Source: Burkholderiales bacterium
GTDB taxonomy: Bacteria > Pseudomonadota > Gammaproteobacteria > Burkholderiales > JAEUOS01
Direction: 5' to 3'
DNA length: 56,578 nucleotides
Assembly (NCBI GenBank): GCA_016790635.1
Contig: JAEUOR010000027.1
Coordinates: 1-56,578 of the forward strand
This document shows positions 15,214 to 27,533 of the stretch, piece by piece (positions within the stretch are counted from its first letter, which is position 1; each line of letters begins with the position of its first letter). The position numbers and the translations under genes were made by a program. The notes beneath the pieces are model-generated. The model saw only the letters and a list, made by a program, of their open reading frames with translations. It was not told where the DNA came from and ran no database searches.

Positions 15214-16404
15214 TCAATCCACTCGCTCGACGCGGCGGATCATCACGCCGCAGATGATGATCAACCCGGCCGACACGACCAGCAACCCCAACATGCGCTG
15301 CCAGTCGAGCGTGCCGCCGGCCTGCGCGACCGCGGCGGCGACGACCAGCGGGCTGACGAATTGACCGATGTTCGAGCCCTGGATGATCATGCCCTGAACG
15401 GTGCCGACCTGGGCCGGCGTCCTGGCGTGGGTCTGGGAGGCCGACATGACCGAGCCGGGCAGCACACCGACGCCGAAAGAGAACGCGACGCAGGCGGCGT
15501 AGCGCAACAGGTCCGGCAGGCTCTCGGCAAAGGCGGCCGCGCAGGTGACGAGGGTGATGAGGCCGGCGGCGATCACGTTGCTGCCGCGCGCCACGCCGCG
15601 CTGCATGAGCATGCCGCCTACGAGGTTGCCGGGGAAATTGGCCGCGACCATCAGCGCGGTCAGCAACGCCGCGGCGGTGAGACCGACGCCGCGTTCGCCG
15701 ATGAGGTAGGTCGGCAGCCAGACCATGATCGCGTAGTAGTTGAAGACGTAGCAGGCGAAGGCCAGCGCGATCCACCACGGGCCGGCGCGTCTGAGCGGCG
15801 CGGCCGCGCCGCGCCAGTCGAGCGTGTCCGACGCGGGCGGTTCGATACGATACGCGGCACGATTGCGCGAGAGCAGCACCAGCGCGACGAGCGCGGCGCC
15901 GGCCACCGCCAGCCACAGGGCGCGCCAGCCGGCCAGCGCGATCAGCGGCGGCGCGGCGAGCATGCCGATCGCGGTGCCGGCGGGCATGTAACCGCCCCAG
16001 AAGCTGAACAGTGTCTTGCGGTCCCGGTCCGCGGTGGCGGCGATGATCAAAGCCGGCGCGGCCACCACCACCAGCAGAAACCCCATGCCTTCCAGAAAAC
16101 GGCCAGCCAGCAGCAGGAGCGGGCCGTGCGCCAGGACACCGGCCAATCCGCCAGCCACGATCAGTGCAAGCGCCGCGAGGCACAGGCGCATCGCCCCCGC
16201 GCGCGCGACCAGCAGCCCCAGGAAGATAGACGCCACCAGCCCGAGGGTGTTGAACATCGACACCAGCCAGCCGGACTGCGCCAGAGTCAGGCCGAATTCC
16301 GCGCGCAGCACCGGAATCGCCGGGGGCAGCTTGCCGATGGTGAACGCGGCGATCACTCCCAGGGCAACGGCGCCCAGCGCGGCCGGCCAGCGTGTCTCGC
16401 TCAT
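15214..16404 (-). CDS. MFS transporter (CynX/NimT-like)
   Basis: The 396-residue protein has about 12 hydrophobic segments and an MFS-type loop after helix 2. It has an amphipathic SNIGQFVSPL helix near the C terminus and a central basic/proline loop near residues 195-210. It is convergent with the ligase and lies 49 bp downstream of the second ridA on the same strand, so the two are probably one transcript. Uptake or export of the substrate of the neighbouring catabolic operon is inferred. Confidence 0.88.
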   Translation of the reverse strand: MSETRWPAALGAVALGVIAAFTIGKLPPAIPVLRAEFGLTLAQSGWLVSMFNTLGLVASIFLGLLVARAGAMRLCLAALALIVAGGLAGVLAHGPLLLLAGRFLEGMGFLLVVVAAPALIIAATADRDRKTLFSFWGGYMPAGTAIGMLAAPPLIALAGWRALWLAVAGAALVALVLLSRNRAAYRIEPPASDTLDWRGAAAPLRRAGPWWIALAFACYVFNYYAIMVWLPTYLIGERGVGLTAAALLTALMVAANFPGNLVGGMLMQRGVARGSNVIAAGLITLVTCAAAFAESLPDLLRYAACVAFSFGVGVLPGSVMSASQTHARTPAQVGTVQGMIIQGSNIGQFVSPLVVAAAVAQAGGTLDWQRMLGLLVVSAGLIIICGVMIRRVERVD

Positions 16405-16453
16405 CTTTTGTGACCGAGGGTGGGCGCGGGCGCGTTGCGCGCCGCCTTTCCCC

Positions 16454-16933
16454 TCAGGCGAATTCGCACTCGGCCTCGATCTCCACCGGGATGTGCCATG
16501 GCAATTCGGCCACGCCTACCGCCGAGCGCGAGTGCGCGCCGATCTCGGGGCCGAAGATCTCCAGGAGCACGTCCGAGGCGCCGTTGATGACGCGCGGCAT
16601 TTCGTTGAAGCCCGGCGCGGCGTTGACCATCCCCAAGAGCTTGACCCAGGCGGTCACGCGATCCAGGCTGCCGATGCAAAGCCTGAGGTCGGCCAGCATG
16701 GCCAGGAAGGTAAGGCGCGCCGAGCGGGTCGCCTGCTCGATACTGACATCGGTGCCGACCTTGCCGAACGGCCCGCAAATGTTGCCCTCTCCATCCAGCG
16801 GGCCGTGGCCGGAGATCACGGCGCGGCGACCGACCACGCGCACCGGCACGAAAGGCAGGCGCACGCCGGGCGGAAGTTTCAGCGGAGCGGGGAGGACGAT
16901 GCCCAATTCGGTCAGGCGTTTTTCGGCGGACAC
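16454..16933 (-). CDS. RidA-family protein (second copy)
   Basis: The 159-residue product belongs to the longer RidA subgroup. It has the internal block AVISGHGPLDGEGNICGPFGK, then SARLTFLAMLADL, and a C-terminal LPWHIPVEIEAECEFA strand. It differs clearly in length and sequence from the copy at 13-426, so it is not a recent duplicate. It precedes the MFS gene. RidA proteins hydrolyse enamines/imines; some members in catabolic clusters act on pathway intermediates. The two copies bracket the catabolic block. Confidence 0.85.
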   Translation of the reverse strand: MSAEKRLTELGIVLPAPLKLPPGVRLPFVPVRVVGRRAVISGHGPLDGEGNICGPFGKVGTDVSIEQATRSARLTFLAMLADLRLCIGSLDRVTAWVKLLGMVNAAPGFNEMPRVINGASDVLLEIFGPEIGAHSRSAVGVAELPWHIPVEIEAECEFA

Positions 16934-16986
16934 GGTCTAGTCGAGTCGGTTGCGGGCGAGCCGACCAGTTTACGCGCGCCACATCC

Positions 16987-17223
16987 TCATGGTTCGTGAG
17001 GCGGGGTTGCGACGGGAAGAGCGGCCTCACGGGTCAGGTTGCGTTCAAGACAGGCCGGGCAAAGGCAGCCGCGCGCCGCGTCGACACCCTTGAGGGCGGG
17101 CAGTGCCGCACACCAGCACGACGCCAGGGCAGCGCCGCAGGAAAAGCGGGCGCCGCAGGACGAGCAGGAAACCTCTGCCGGCGCGTCTGGCGTGGTCGAT
17201 GTCGCGGCGGTGGAGCGGGCCAT
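16987..17223 (-). CDS. Cysteine-rich CWC protein
   Basis: This small protein of 78 residues has the CWC arrangement CSSCGARFSCG, then SCWCAALP and CLCPACL. That gives nine cysteines, including two CxxC pairs suited to zinc binding. ATG 17223 is the first start. Function of the family is unknown. It lies alone between ridA and the heat-shock gene on the opposite strand. Confidence 0.75.
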   Translation of the reverse strand: MARSTAATSTTPDAPAEVSCSSCGARFSCGAALASCWCAALPALKGVDAARGCLCPACLERNLTREAALPVATPPHEP

Positions 17224-17332
17224 GGTGACGCGCGGATTCTACGGGCCCTTGAAGGCGCGCCAACCGGCCACAAATGCACGGGTTGCTGGCGCGCGTCGGC
17301 CGAAGACCATCACCGAGATGGTTTCGAAGCCG

Positions 17333-17360
17333 CTTGAATTTGCCTCACGCATCCACATTT
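17333..17360 (+). promoter_or_regulatory. Candidate sigma32 heat-shock promoter for hsp20
   Basis: CTTGAA (17333-17338) and CCACAT followed by TT (17353-17360) are separated by 14 bp. This resembles the sigma32 pattern CTTGAA-N13/14-CCCCATNT with one or two mismatches in the second box. It lies about 50 bp upstream of the Hsp20 start, where a heat-inducible promoter is expected. Confidence 0.5.
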
Positions 17361-17408
17361 TGTTCCTACCGCGGCGATGCGCCGCCCCGTAACCACGAGG
17401 AGAATGCC

Positions 17409-19075
<1,667 letters not shown>

Positions 19076-19117
19076 GAACCCGGGCCGAAGATTTTCCGCC
19101 GCGCAGGCTTCTCAGTA

Positions 19118-20062
19118 CTAGCGCCGGGCCGGCGCCTTGCGCGCCCTGGCCACGTCCTCGCGCACCGACGCCGCGACCTGTTCGCGCAACCAGCGCGCCG
19201 CCGGCGCGTCCTGGGTCCGCTCGTGCCATAGCTGATAGAACTTCATTGGCGGGAAGCCCAGCGGGGCGCGGCGGATCGTAAGCGGCGCCACCCGCAGGCA
19301 GCTTTCGGCGAAGCGGCGGCCCGTGGTGAAAAGGAGGTCTGTGCGCTCCAGGACGAAGGGCACCTGGTTGAAGTAGGCCAGCGCGACACGATGTGTGCGC
19401 TCAACCCCTACCGACGCCAGATGGCCGTCGATGCTGCCGCGCACGCCGCCAGCGTAGCGTGTTGGCGCCAGATGGTCTGCGCTGCGATAGTCGGCCGCCG
19501 CAAGGGTCGCGGCGGCGGCCAGGGGATGGCCGGCGCGCATCATGACCACCACCTCGTCGTCGTAGAGCGGGCTCGAGCGCAGGTAGGGCGGCGGGTTGGG
19601 CCAGTTGGCCACCACCAGGTCGATCTCGCCTTCTTCGAGCTGGCGCTCGTACTCGACATCGGCGGTCAGCGGGCGCACCGAAAGCTGGGCGTTGGGCGCC
19701 AGGTGCGTGACCCGCCCGATCAGGCGTGGCAGGAATTCCAGGTCCAGGTAGTCCGGCGCGGCGATGCAAAACGTGCGCACCGTGGTCGCGGGATCGAACT
19801 TCTGCCCCAGCTGGATGATCGCGTCGATGCCGTTCAAGGCGCGGCTCGCATGCGAGAGCAGCTCGAGGGCGCGCGCGGTGGGCGCCATGCCGCTGCGCGT
19901 GCGCACCAGGATCGCGTCGCCGGTCAGGTCGCGCAGGCGCTTCAAGGCCGCGCTGACCGCGGGCTGCGAGATTTCCAGCCGGTCGGCGGCGCGCGACACG
20001 GAGGCCTCGGTCACGACCGTGTGCAGCACCCGCAGCAGATGGACATCCAGCGCTTCGCGCAT
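19118..20062 (-). CDS. LysR-family regulator, divergent from xdhABC
   Basis: The 314-residue protein has an N-terminal helix-turn-helix (LLRVLHTVVTEASVSRAA, SQPAVSAALKRLRDLTGD) and a substrate-binding effector domain with FCIAAPDYLDLEFLPRL. The C terminus is basic (VARARKAPARR). Its position back-to-back with xdhA makes the purine-oxidation genes the likely targets, with a purine or related metabolite as inducer (inference). Confidence 0.92.
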   Translation of the reverse strand: MREALDVHLLRVLHTVVTEASVSRAADRLEISQPAVSAALKRLRDLTGDAILVRTRSGMAPTARALELLSHASRALNGIDAIIQLGQKFDPATTVRTFCIAAPDYLDLEFLPRLIGRVTHLAPNAQLSVRPLTADVEYERQLEEGEIDLVVANWPNPPPYLRSSPLYDDEVVVMMRAGHPLAAAATLAAADYRSADHLAPTRYAGGVRGSIDGHLASVGVERTHRVALAYFNQVPFVLERTDLLFTTGRRFAESCLRVAPLTIRRAPLGFPPMKFYQLWHERTQDAPAARWLREQVAASVREDVARARKAPARR

Positions 20063-20134
20063 ACGGCCGAGTGGATGGCGACAATAAGCGGTGCATTATG
20101 CGGTTTTTGACCGCCAGCCCTTATAGTGCCGCGC
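20063..20134. promoter_or_regulatory. Divergent lysR/xdhA control region
   Basis: The 72-bp gap contains ATAAGCGGTGCATTAT (about 20085-20100), an imperfect LysR-type palindrome, and GCGGT-TTTTG-ACCGC (20100-20114), a perfect 5-bp inverted repeat. TATAGT (20122-20127) lies only seven bases before ATG 20135, which would make the xdhA mRNA leaderless or nearly so. No good -35 box stands 17 bp upstream, which fits activator dependence. Confidence 0.4.
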
Positions 20135-21643
20135 ATGGACCCGAGCGCGATTGGCTTCGTTCTCAACGGCAAGGCGGTGACCGTCAGCGGTGTGGACCCG
20201 CACACCTCGCTTCTGACCTGGCTGCGAGCGCACGCCCGCCTGACCGGCACCAAGGAGGGCTGCGCCGAAGGTGACTGCGGCGCTTGCACCGTGGTTCTGG
20301 GGGAAGCCGATGGTGCAGGCGGCGTGCGCCTGGCGCCCATCAATGCCTGCATCTGCCTCCTGCCCAGCGTCGACGGCAAGGCGGTCTTCACCGTCGAGGG
20401 CTTGCAGCGCGCCGACGGCAGCCTGCACCCGGTACAGAGCGCGCTGGCGGACTGCCATGGTTCGCAATGCGGCTTCTGCACGCCGGGTTTTGTCATGAGC
20501 CTGTTCGCGCTCTACAAGCGCACCCCGGACGCCACGCGCCAGCAGGCCATCGAGGCGCTCTCCGGTAACCTGTGCCGCTGTACCGGCTATCGGCCCATCG
20601 TCGAGGCTTCGCAGGCGATGCAGCAGGCGCTCCCGCTGGCGCCGGCGCAGGCGGCGCCGATCGAGGACTGGCTGTCCCGCAAGGCTGTCGCCGCGCCCCG
20701 CGATCGCCACCCCGGCGAGAGACTCCTGGCGGCCGAACTGGCCGGCCTTGCGCGCAACGAGGACTTCACCTATACCGCCGAAGGCGTCACCTTCCATGCG
20801 CCCTTGAGCGTGGAATCGATGAGCGCACTCTTTGCTCGCCATCCCGAGGCCTGGATCCTGGCTGGCGGCACCGACGTGGGCCTGTGGATCAACAAGCAGT
20901 TGCTCACGACCTCGACCATCATCTACACCGGCCGGGTGGCCGGCCTGGCCGACATCGCTGTCAGCGGGGCCGGCATCGCCATCGGCGCGGCGGCCACGCT
21001 GGAAGACGCCTTCAAGGCGCTCGACGATCATTACCCGGAGTTCGGCCATGTCTGGCGGCGCTTCGCCTCGCTGCCGATCCGCTCGGCCGGGACCCTGGGC
21101 GGCAACATCGCCAACGGGTCGCCGATCGGCGACGCCATGCCGCTGCTGATCGCCCTGGGTGCGCAGGTCGAACTGGCGCATGGCGCCGCGCGGCGCAGCC
21201 TGGCGCTGGAAGACCTGTACCTGGACTATCGCAAGCAGGCGCGGCGCCCCGGCGAGTGGGTGCATCGGGTCATCGTGCCGCTGCGTCGCAGCGGCGTGGC
21301 GGTGGCCGCCTACAAGAACTCCAAGCGCAACGAGCAGGACATCTCGGCGGTGTGCCTGGGAATCGCACTTGAACGTGACGGACAGCGGGTGCGCACGGCG
21401 CGCATCGCCTATGGCGGCATGGCCGGTGTGCCCAAGCGTGCGCGTGCCGCCGAAGAGGCCCTCGGTGGCCGCGACTGGGACGAGGGCGCGGTGCGCGACG
21501 CGATGCGGGCGCTTCAGCAGGACTTCACGCCGCTCTCGGACATGCGCGCAAGCGCGGGGTATCGAATGAAGGTGGCGCAGAACCTCCTGATGCGCGCTTT
21601 TCTCGAACTCGGCGATCCCGCCCTCGAGGCGCGGGTGTACTGA
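20135..21643 (+). CDS. xdhA: Xanthine dehydrogenase small (FeS/FAD) subunit
   Basis: The protein has about 502 residues. The N-terminal 2Fe-2S domain has CAEGDCGACTVVL; the second cluster domain has CGFCTPGFV and GNLCRCTGYRP. The FAD-binding domain follows from about residue 215 (LAGGTDVGLW, RSAGTLGGNIANGSPIGD), with a CO-dehydrogenase-type C-terminal domain. It passes electrons from the molybdenum site to NAD. ATG 20135 is preferred; an upstream GTG (20126) would overlap the -10-like box. The stop overlaps the xdhB start (TGATG). Confidence 0.95.
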   Translation: MDPSAIGFVLNGKAVTVSGVDPHTSLLTWLRAHARLTGTKEGCAEGDCGACTVVLGEADGAGGVRLAPINACICLLPSVDGKAVFTVEGLQRADGSLHPVQSALADCHGSQCGFCTPGFVMSLFALYKRTPDATRQQAIEALSGNLCRCTGYRPIVEASQAMQQALPLAPAQAAPIEDWLSRKAVAAPRDRHPGERLLAAELAGLARNEDFTYTAEGVTFHAPLSVESMSALFARHPEAWILAGGTDVGLWINKQLLTTSTIIYTGRVAGLADIAVSGAGIAIGAAATLEDAFKALDDHYPEFGHVWRRFASLPIRSAGTLGGNIANGSPIGDAMPLLIALGAQVELAHGAARRSLALEDLYLDYRKQARRPGEWVHRVIVPLRRSGVAVAAYKNSKRNEQDISAVCLGIALERDGQRVRTARIAYGGMAGVPKRARAAEEALGGRDWDEGAVRDAMRALQQDFTPLSDMRASAGYRMKVAQNLLMRAFLELGDPALEARVY

Positions 21644-23970
21644 TGAACGCGCCGGTCCCGCACCCCCTGGAAGCCGCTGCCGGCGATCCGGTGCGCCACG
21701 AATCGGCGCATCTGCAGGTCGCCGGAGGCGCGCGTTACATCGATGACGTGCCGGAGCCGGCCGGTACCCTGCACGCCGCTTTCGGCACTTCGCCGCATGC
21801 GCACGCCCGTATCCGTTCGCTGGACCTGGGTGCCGTGCGTGCCCATGCGGGCGTCGTGGACGTGCTGCTCTACACCGACATCCCGGGCGCCAACAACTAT
21901 GGCGGCATCGTCGCCGACGATCCGCTCCTGGCCGAAGACCTGGTGCAGTACCACGGCCAGCCGATCTTCCTGGTGGTGGCGCAGTCGCACCAGGCGGCGC
22001 GCCGCGCCGCGCGCCTGGCAAAGATCGATTTCGAGGTCCTGCCGGCGATCCTGGACGTCGAGGCGGCCATCGCCGCGCAGTCGTGGATCGCGCCGCCGCG
22101 CAACTTGCAAAAGGGCGACGCAGCCACCGCCATCGCGCGCGCGCCGCACCGGCTTTCCGGCCGCACGCGCTGCGGCGGGCAGGACCACTTCTACCTCGAA
22201 GGGCAGATCGCCTTTGCCTGGCCGGAAGAAGACGGCCTCATGAAGGTCATCTCCTCGACCCAGCACCCGACCGAGGTGCAGCACATGGTCGCCCATGCCT
22301 TGCACGAGCACGGCCATCGCGTGCAGATCGAATGCCGGCGCATGGGTGGTGGTTTCGGCGGCAAGGAGTCGCAGCCGGCCCTGCTGGCGGCCATGGCGGC
22401 GGTGGCTGCCAGGAAGACCGGCCGGCCGGTCAAGCTGCGGCTGGATCGCGACGATGACATGATCATCACCGGCAAGCGCCATCCGTTCCTGCTCGAATAC
22501 CGTGTCGGCTTCGACGATTCCGGCCGCATCCACGGCGCCGAATTCATGCTCGCCTCGGACTGCGGCTATTCGTCCGACCTGTCGGGGCCGGTCAACGACC
22601 GCGCGATCTGTCACGTCGACAACGCCTACTTTCTCGAGCACGTCACGGTCGAGAACCTGCAGTGCAAGACGCACAAGGTTTCGAACACCGCATTCCGCGG
22701 CTTCGGCGGACCGCAGGGCATGTTCGTGATCGAACACGCGATCGACGCGATCGCCGTGCACCTCGGGCGCGATGCGCTGGACGTGCGGCGCGCGAACTAT
22801 TACGGGGTCGGTCAGCGCGACGTGACGCCGTACGGACAGAAGGTCGAGGACAACATCCTGGACGCGATCACCGACCAGCTCGAAGCCACGTCCGACTATC
22901 GCGCCCGCCGTGCGGAGCTCAAGCGGCGCAACGCGCAAAGCCCGATCGTCAAACGCGGCCTGGCGATGACGCCGGTCAAGTTCGGCATCTCGTTCAACGC
23001 GACCCATTTCAACCAGGCCGGCGCGCTCGTCAACATCTACTCCGACGGCTCGGTCCTGGTCAACCACGGCGGCACCGAGATGGGACAGGGGCTCTTCACC
23101 AAGGTGGCGCAGGTGGTGGCCCGTGAGCTGGGTATCGCGCTGGACCGTGTCCAGGTGTCGCCCACCGACACCCACAAGGTGCCCAACACCTCGGCAACAG
23201 CCGCTTCGAGCGGCTCGGACTTGAACGGCATGGCCGCGCGCGACGCCTGCCGGCAGTTGCGCGAGCGCCTGGCGGCACACGTCGCCGGCCTCTGGCAGGT
23301 CGATGCCGCCGCGGTCGTCTTCGCCGGTGATCGCGTGAGTTGCGGGCCGCACGCGATGGATTTTTCCGAGCTGGCGCACAAGGCCTGGTTCGCGCGCGTC
23401 TCGCTGTCGGCGCAGGGCTTCTACGCGACCCCGAAAATTCATTGGAACCGTGCGCGGCTCGAAGGGCGGCCGTTCTACTACTTCGCCTATGGCGTCGCGG
23501 CGACGCAGGTCGCCATCGACACCCTGAGCGGGGAGATGAAGATCGAGCGCGCCGACATCCTGCACGACGTGGGCACCTCGCTCAATCCTGCACTGGACCT
23601 GGGGCAGGTCGAGGGCGCCTTCGTGCAAGGCGCGGGGTGGCTGACCAGCGAAGAGCTATGGTGGGACGGCCGTGGCAAGCTCGGCACCCATGCACCCTCG
23701 ACCTACAAGATTCCCACTGCGGCGGACGTGCCGCCGATCTTCAACGTGCGCCTGGTCGACGGCCAGCCCAATCGCGAGCCGACGATTTATCGCTCCAAGG
23801 CGGTCGGCGAGCCGCCCTTGATGCTGGCCCTGTCGGTCTACCACGCCGTGCGCGATGCGGTCGCCGCGGTTGCCGACCATCGCCGGATCCCGACCCTGGA
23901 TGCGCCGACCACGCCCGAGGCGATCCTGGCTGCCGTCGACGCACTGCGCGCCGCCGACGGCGGAGCCTGA
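21643..23970 (+). CDS. xdhB: Xanthine dehydrogenase molybdopterin subunit
   Basis: The 775-residue catalytic subunit hydroxylates hypoxanthine and xanthine to urate at a molybdenum cofactor. Landmarks are the N-terminal ARYIDDVPEPAGTLHAAFG, the GQDHFYLEGQ and GGGFGGKESQ cofactor loops, AFRGFGGPQGM, GGTEMGQGLFTKV, and the C-terminal KAVGEPPLMLALSV containing the catalytic Glu. One base overlaps xdhA. Length and order match the bacterial XdhAB heterodimer. Confidence 0.96.
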   Translation: MNAPVPHPLEAAAGDPVRHESAHLQVAGGARYIDDVPEPAGTLHAAFGTSPHAHARIRSLDLGAVRAHAGVVDVLLYTDIPGANNYGGIVADDPLLAEDLVQYHGQPIFLVVAQSHQAARRAARLAKIDFEVLPAILDVEAAIAAQSWIAPPRNLQKGDAATAIARAPHRLSGRTRCGGQDHFYLEGQIAFAWPEEDGLMKVISSTQHPTEVQHMVAHALHEHGHRVQIECRRMGGGFGGKESQPALLAAMAAVAARKTGRPVKLRLDRDDDMIITGKRHPFLLEYRVGFDDSGRIHGAEFMLASDCGYSSDLSGPVNDRAICHVDNAYFLEHVTVENLQCKTHKVSNTAFRGFGGPQGMFVIEHAIDAIAVHLGRDALDVRRANYYGVGQRDVTPYGQKVEDNILDAITDQLEATSDYRARRAELKRRNAQSPIVKRGLAMTPVKFGISFNATHFNQAGALVNIYSDGSVLVNHGGTEMGQGLFTKVAQVVARELGIALDRVQVSPTDTHKVPNTSATAASSGSDLNGMAARDACRQLRERLAAHVAGLWQVDAAAVVFAGDRVSCGPHAMDFSELAHKAWFARVSLSAQGFYATPKIHWNRARLEGRPFYYFAYGVAATQVAIDTLSGEMKIERADILHDVGTSLNPALDLGQVEGAFVQGAGWLTSEELWWDGRGKLGTHAPSTYKIPTAADVPPIFNVRLVDGQPNREPTIYRSKAVGEPPLMLALSVYHAVRDAVAAVADHRRIPTLDAPTTPEAILAAVDALRAADGGA

Positions 23971-23971
23971 G

Positions 23972-24934
23972 ATGATCTTCGGCGCGCTCATCGACTGCAT
24001 CGATCGCGGCGAAGCCTGCGTCTGGGTCGGCGTGTCCGGCGCGCGCGGTTCGGTGCCGCGCGGGACCGACGCCGGCATGGTCGTCTCGGCGCGCACGGTG
24101 ACCGGCACCATCGGCGGCGGCCACCTGGAGTGGAAGGCGATCGAATTCGCGCGCGAGCGCCTGGAACTCGGGCAGGGGGCGGCGACGCGGCGCCACTATC
24201 CGCTCGGACCCGCGCTCGGCCAGTGCTGCGGCGGCGCGGTGGACCTTCTGTACCGCCCGGTGTCGGCCGCGCATCGCGCCTGGGTCCTGCGCGGGGCCGA
24301 ACTGGAACGCAGCGGCGGGTCCTTGAACCTGGTGACGCGCCTGGACGGCGGTGCCGATCACACCCGCATGGACGGGTGCGGCGCGGATGCGGGCGAAGGC
24401 TGCGTGACGACGCGCCACGATTTCAACCCGTGGCATGTCTGGATCTTCGGTGCCGGCCACGTCGGCCGCGCGCTGCTCGGGGTGCTCTCGACCCTGCCTT
24501 GCATGGTCACGCTGGTCGATTCGCGCCAGGCGGAGATGCCCGCGACCCTGCCGACCAATGCGACCACGCATGTGGCCGAAGACGCCCTCGACCTGGTCGA
24601 TGATGTACCGGCGGTCGCCGATGTGCTGGTGCTGACCCACTCTCACGCCCTGGATTTCGAGATCGTGCGCGCGTTGTTGCAGGGATCGCACACCGGCTTT
24701 CTGGGCGTGATCGGCTCAACCACCAAGGCGACGCTGTTCCGCCGCCGGCTGGCCGCGCGTGGGTTTGATGCGGCGCGCAGCGAGCGCATGACCTGCCCGA
24801 TCGGCACGCGCGCCTTCGGCGACAAGCATCCGGGCAGCATCGCCCTCGATGTCGCTGCCACCCTGTGGCAGCGTCGCTGTCAGCAACGCGTGGCGCATGC
24901 CCCGGCCGCAACCGCGCGCGATGCCGGGCACTGA
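23972..24934 (+). CDS. xdhC: Xanthine dehydrogenase accessory protein (MoCo sulfuration/insertion)
   Basis: The 320-residue protein is of the XdhC/CoxI family, which binds molybdenum cofactor and delivers the sulfurated form to XdhB. The N-terminal domain has GARGSVPRGTDAGMVV and IGGGHLEW with the cysteine motif GQCCGGAVDL. The C-terminal Rossmann domain begins FGAGHVGRALL and ends GTRAFGDKHPGSIALDVA. ATG 23972 follows the xdhB stop by one base, so it is part of the same operon. Confidence 0.94.
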   Translation: MIFGALIDCIDRGEACVWVGVSGARGSVPRGTDAGMVVSARTVTGTIGGGHLEWKAIEFARERLELGQGAATRRHYPLGPALGQCCGGAVDLLYRPVSAAHRAWVLRGAELERSGGSLNLVTRLDGGADHTRMDGCGADAGEGCVTTRHDFNPWHVWIFGAGHVGRALLGVLSTLPCMVTLVDSRQAEMPATLPTNATTHVAEDALDLVDDVPAVADVLVLTHSHALDFEIVRALLQGSHTGFLGVIGSTTKATLFRRRLAARGFDAARSERMTCPIGTRAFGDKHPGSIALDVAATLWQRRCQQRVAHAPAATARDAGH

Positions 24935-24960
24935 ACCAGGCGCCAAGGGAAGGCACCAAC

Positions 24961-26476
<1,516 letters not shown>

Positions 26477-26484
<8 letters not shown>

Positions 26485-27529
26485 GCTCGAGGCGCGGCCG
26501 GCGCCCTCGGCCGTCATGGGTGCGCTGTCGCCGGTCATCGCGTTGGCCATGACGGTTGTCTTCGGCACCCTGCTCTTCCTGGCGCTGGGCAAGAATCCGG
26601 TGGCGGGCCTCAAGGTGTTTTTCGTCACGCCGCTGGAGACCGTGCGCGGCTGGTCCGAGGTGGGCCTCAAGATGACCCCGCTGCTCCTGTGCGCGCTGGG
26701 GCTGGCCTTGTGTTACCGATCGAATGTGTGGAACATCGGCGCCGAGGGCCAGTTCGTCGTGGGTGGCGTGGCGGCGGGCGGGGTCGCGCTCCTGGCCGGG
26801 GCCGACACGCCGCGCGCGTTTTTCGTCGTGGTGCTCTTGGCCGGGATCGCCGGCGGCATGGCCTGGGCGTCGCTGACCGCGCTTTTGCGTGATCGCTTCA
26901 ACGCCAACGAAATCCTGGTCAGCCTGATGCTCACCTACGTGGGTGGTCTCCTCTTGATCTACCTAGTCAACGGCCCCTGGAAGGATCCCAAGGGTTTCAA
27001 TTTTCCCTACAGCAAGACCTTCGACGCCATGGCGATGGTGCCGAAGCTGATGCCCGGCACGCGCCTGACCTGGGGCGTGGTCATCGCCGCGGTCGTGCTA
27101 GTGCTGGTGTGGATTTTTGTCGCGCGTTCCAAGGCCGGTTTCCGGCTCGCGGTCGCCGGCCACGCGCCCCTGGCGGCGCGCTTTGCCGGCTTTTCCGCGC
27201 GCGAGGGCATCTGGATGTCGCTTTTGATCTGCGGCGCGCTGGCTGGCCTGGCGGGCGCGCTCGAAGTGGCCGGCCCGCTCGGGCAATTGACCCCGCAGAT
27301 TTCCCCGGGCTACGGGTTCGCCGCGATCATCGTCGCCTGGCTGGGGCGCCTGCACCCGGGCGGCTGCGTGTTTGCCGCCTTTGTCATGGCGCTGATCTAT
27401 ATCGGCGGCGAATTGTCGCAGTCCCGCCTGGGGCTGCCGTCCGCGATCACGGGGGTGTTCCAGGGCATGCTGCTGCTCTCGCTCCTGACCGCCGACACCT
27501 TCATCCACTACCGCGTGCGCAGGGGCTGA
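26477..27529 (+). CDS. ABC transporter permease, BMP-type (first)
   Basis: The 350-residue inner-membrane protein has about ten hydrophobic segments and the branched-chain/nucleoside permease signature around YRSNVWNIGAEGQFVVGG, followed by ANEILVSLMLTYV. It pairs with the next permease to form the channel of a purine or nucleoside importer. Its ATG lies inside the end of the ATPase gene, indicating coupling. Confidence 0.93.
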
Positions 27530-27533
27530 TCCT

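Noticed and set aside
21514..23628. 704-codon open frame antisense to xdhB
   Set aside because: Typical high-GC shadow; composition rich in H/R/G/V and no fold signature.
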